A program made the translations under genes and the position numbers. From contig NZ_FRBI01000036.1 in NCBI RefSeq assembly GCF_900142575.1, forward strand, positions 1 through 61,029: a stretch of 61,029 bases of DNA, written 5' to 3'. How positions within the stretch are numbered: the first letter of the stretch is position 1; every line of letters begins with the position of its first letter. The DNA is from Actinacidiphila paucisporea (GTDB lineage: Bacteria > Actinomycetota > Actinomycetes > Streptomycetales > Streptomycetaceae). This document shows positions 60,789 through 61,029 of the stretch, piece after piece. The notes beneath the pieces are model-generated. The model was given only the letters and a program-made list of their open reading frames with translations. It made no database searches and was not told the DNA's origin.

Positions 60789-60794
60789 TAGAGT
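60789..60794 (+). promoter_or_regulatory. rRNA operon promoter P3 (-10 TAGAGT)
   Basis: TAGAGT within GTCTGATAGAGTCGGAAAC, a context I recall from streptomycete rrn promoters; a weak GTCAGG lies 17 bases upstream. Confidence 0.55.
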
Positions 60795-61029
60795 CGGAAA
60801 CACGAAGGGAAAGCCCGGAGGGGCCGGTGAAACGGTCTCGAAGGAAGCTTCCGTTCCTTGAGAACTCAACAGCGTGCCAAAAGTCAACGCCAGATATGTT
60901 GATACCCCGTCGCGTGCCTTTTGTGGGTGCGTGATGAGGTTCCTTTGAAAAAAAACACACATAGCGAGGACGCTGTGCATCTGGGGATTATTCCTCTTCG
61001 GGTGCCGCTCTTGCGTGGTGGACCGGGAT
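60795..61029 (+). other. Pre-rRNA leader of a 16S-23S-5S operon (truncated by window end)
   Basis: The sequence from 60795 to the end includes CCTTGAGAACTCAACAGCGTGCC and AAGTCAACGCCAG, features of streptomycete rrn leaders upstream of 16S. AAGGAA-GCTTCCG-TTCCTT (60841-60859) is a small hairpin. The 16S gene itself should start beyond base 61029. Confidence 0.8.

Noticed and set aside
60467..61029. 16S rRNA gene in the window
   Set aside because: Only promoters and leader are seen; conserved 16S start sequence does not appear before the end.

Overview
The window is GC-rich actinobacterial chromosome, most probably from Streptomyces or a close relative in the Streptomycetaceae. The main evidence is a set of recognisable Streptomyces genes: bldG with its partner anti-sigma factor, Crp, TopA with a Lys/Ala-rich tail, a membrane-domain/thymidylate kinase fusion, DUF3151 and DUF3152 proteins, and an Ssd/TadA-type pilus locus. 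GTG and TTG starts are common and many genes have leaderless promoters. From memory, the gene order 0.7-8.2 kb resembles S. coelicolor around SCO3644-SCO3650, and 8.4-46.9 kb resembles SCO3571 down to SCO3542. If so, the junctions near 8.3 kb and 46.9 kb are rearrangement points. A perfect parS sequence at 2313-2328 suggests the region is near the chromosome centre.

Layout. 0-4 kb: an acidic repeat protein (cut by the window edge), an aldose epimerase-like protein, pyrE, parS, class II aldolase and a DUF3151 protein. 4.2-8.2 kb: a DUF3152 zincin-like protein, then a tight kynurenine operon (tryptophan dioxygenase, kynureninase, probable formamidase) converting tryptophan to anthranilate. 8.4-12.2 kb: crp on the minus strand with a candidate Crp site, then nth, a Nudix hydrolase and a MarP-type protease. 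12.6-20.1 kb, minus strand: alpha/beta hydrolase, holin-like protein, NhaA, acetyl-CoA synthetase and a SulP transporter fused to a carbonic anhydrase. 20.3-25.1 kb: a deacetylase-like lipoprotein, a CooC/MinD-like ATPase, a degenerate Fic-like protein and a HAD-IB phosphatase. 25.5-31.2 kb: a Tad (Flp pilus) locus of ssd, tadA, a small extra ORF, fused tadB-tadC, a DUF4244 pilin and two TadE-like genes. 31.2-46.9 kb: a DUF1998-type helicase, bldG and its anti-sigma factor, the proton-pumping pyrophosphatase, a lipoprotein, a methyltransferase, a DUF2752 protein, topA and the tmk fusion.

46.9-47.6 kb is a repeat-rich spacer: a 169-bp MITE-like palindrome sits on the tmk stop codon, followed by dispersed inverted repeats. 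Beyond it lie an AfsR-like regulator, a DsbA/FrnE-type protein, a membrane-anchored ECF sigma factor with a C-terminal carbohydrate-binding-like domain, a TetR regulator, a type II NADH dehydrogenase-like flavoprotein, a PAS-PP2C-HATPase phosphatase and a divergent MFS/MarR pair. The window ends in the promoter and leader of an rRNA operon; 16S itself is not included.

The most interesting items are the 13-bp inverted repeat over the acs Shine-Dalgarno, the sigma/zinc-finger/TM/NPCBM fusion, the modified Tad locus (fused tadBC, an inserted ORF and a terminal gene with no stop before the antisense helicase), three exact TTGTCCACA DnaA-box words outside any oriC, and the MITE at the tmk stop. 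No CRISPR array, tRNA, complete rRNA gene or prophage was seen.
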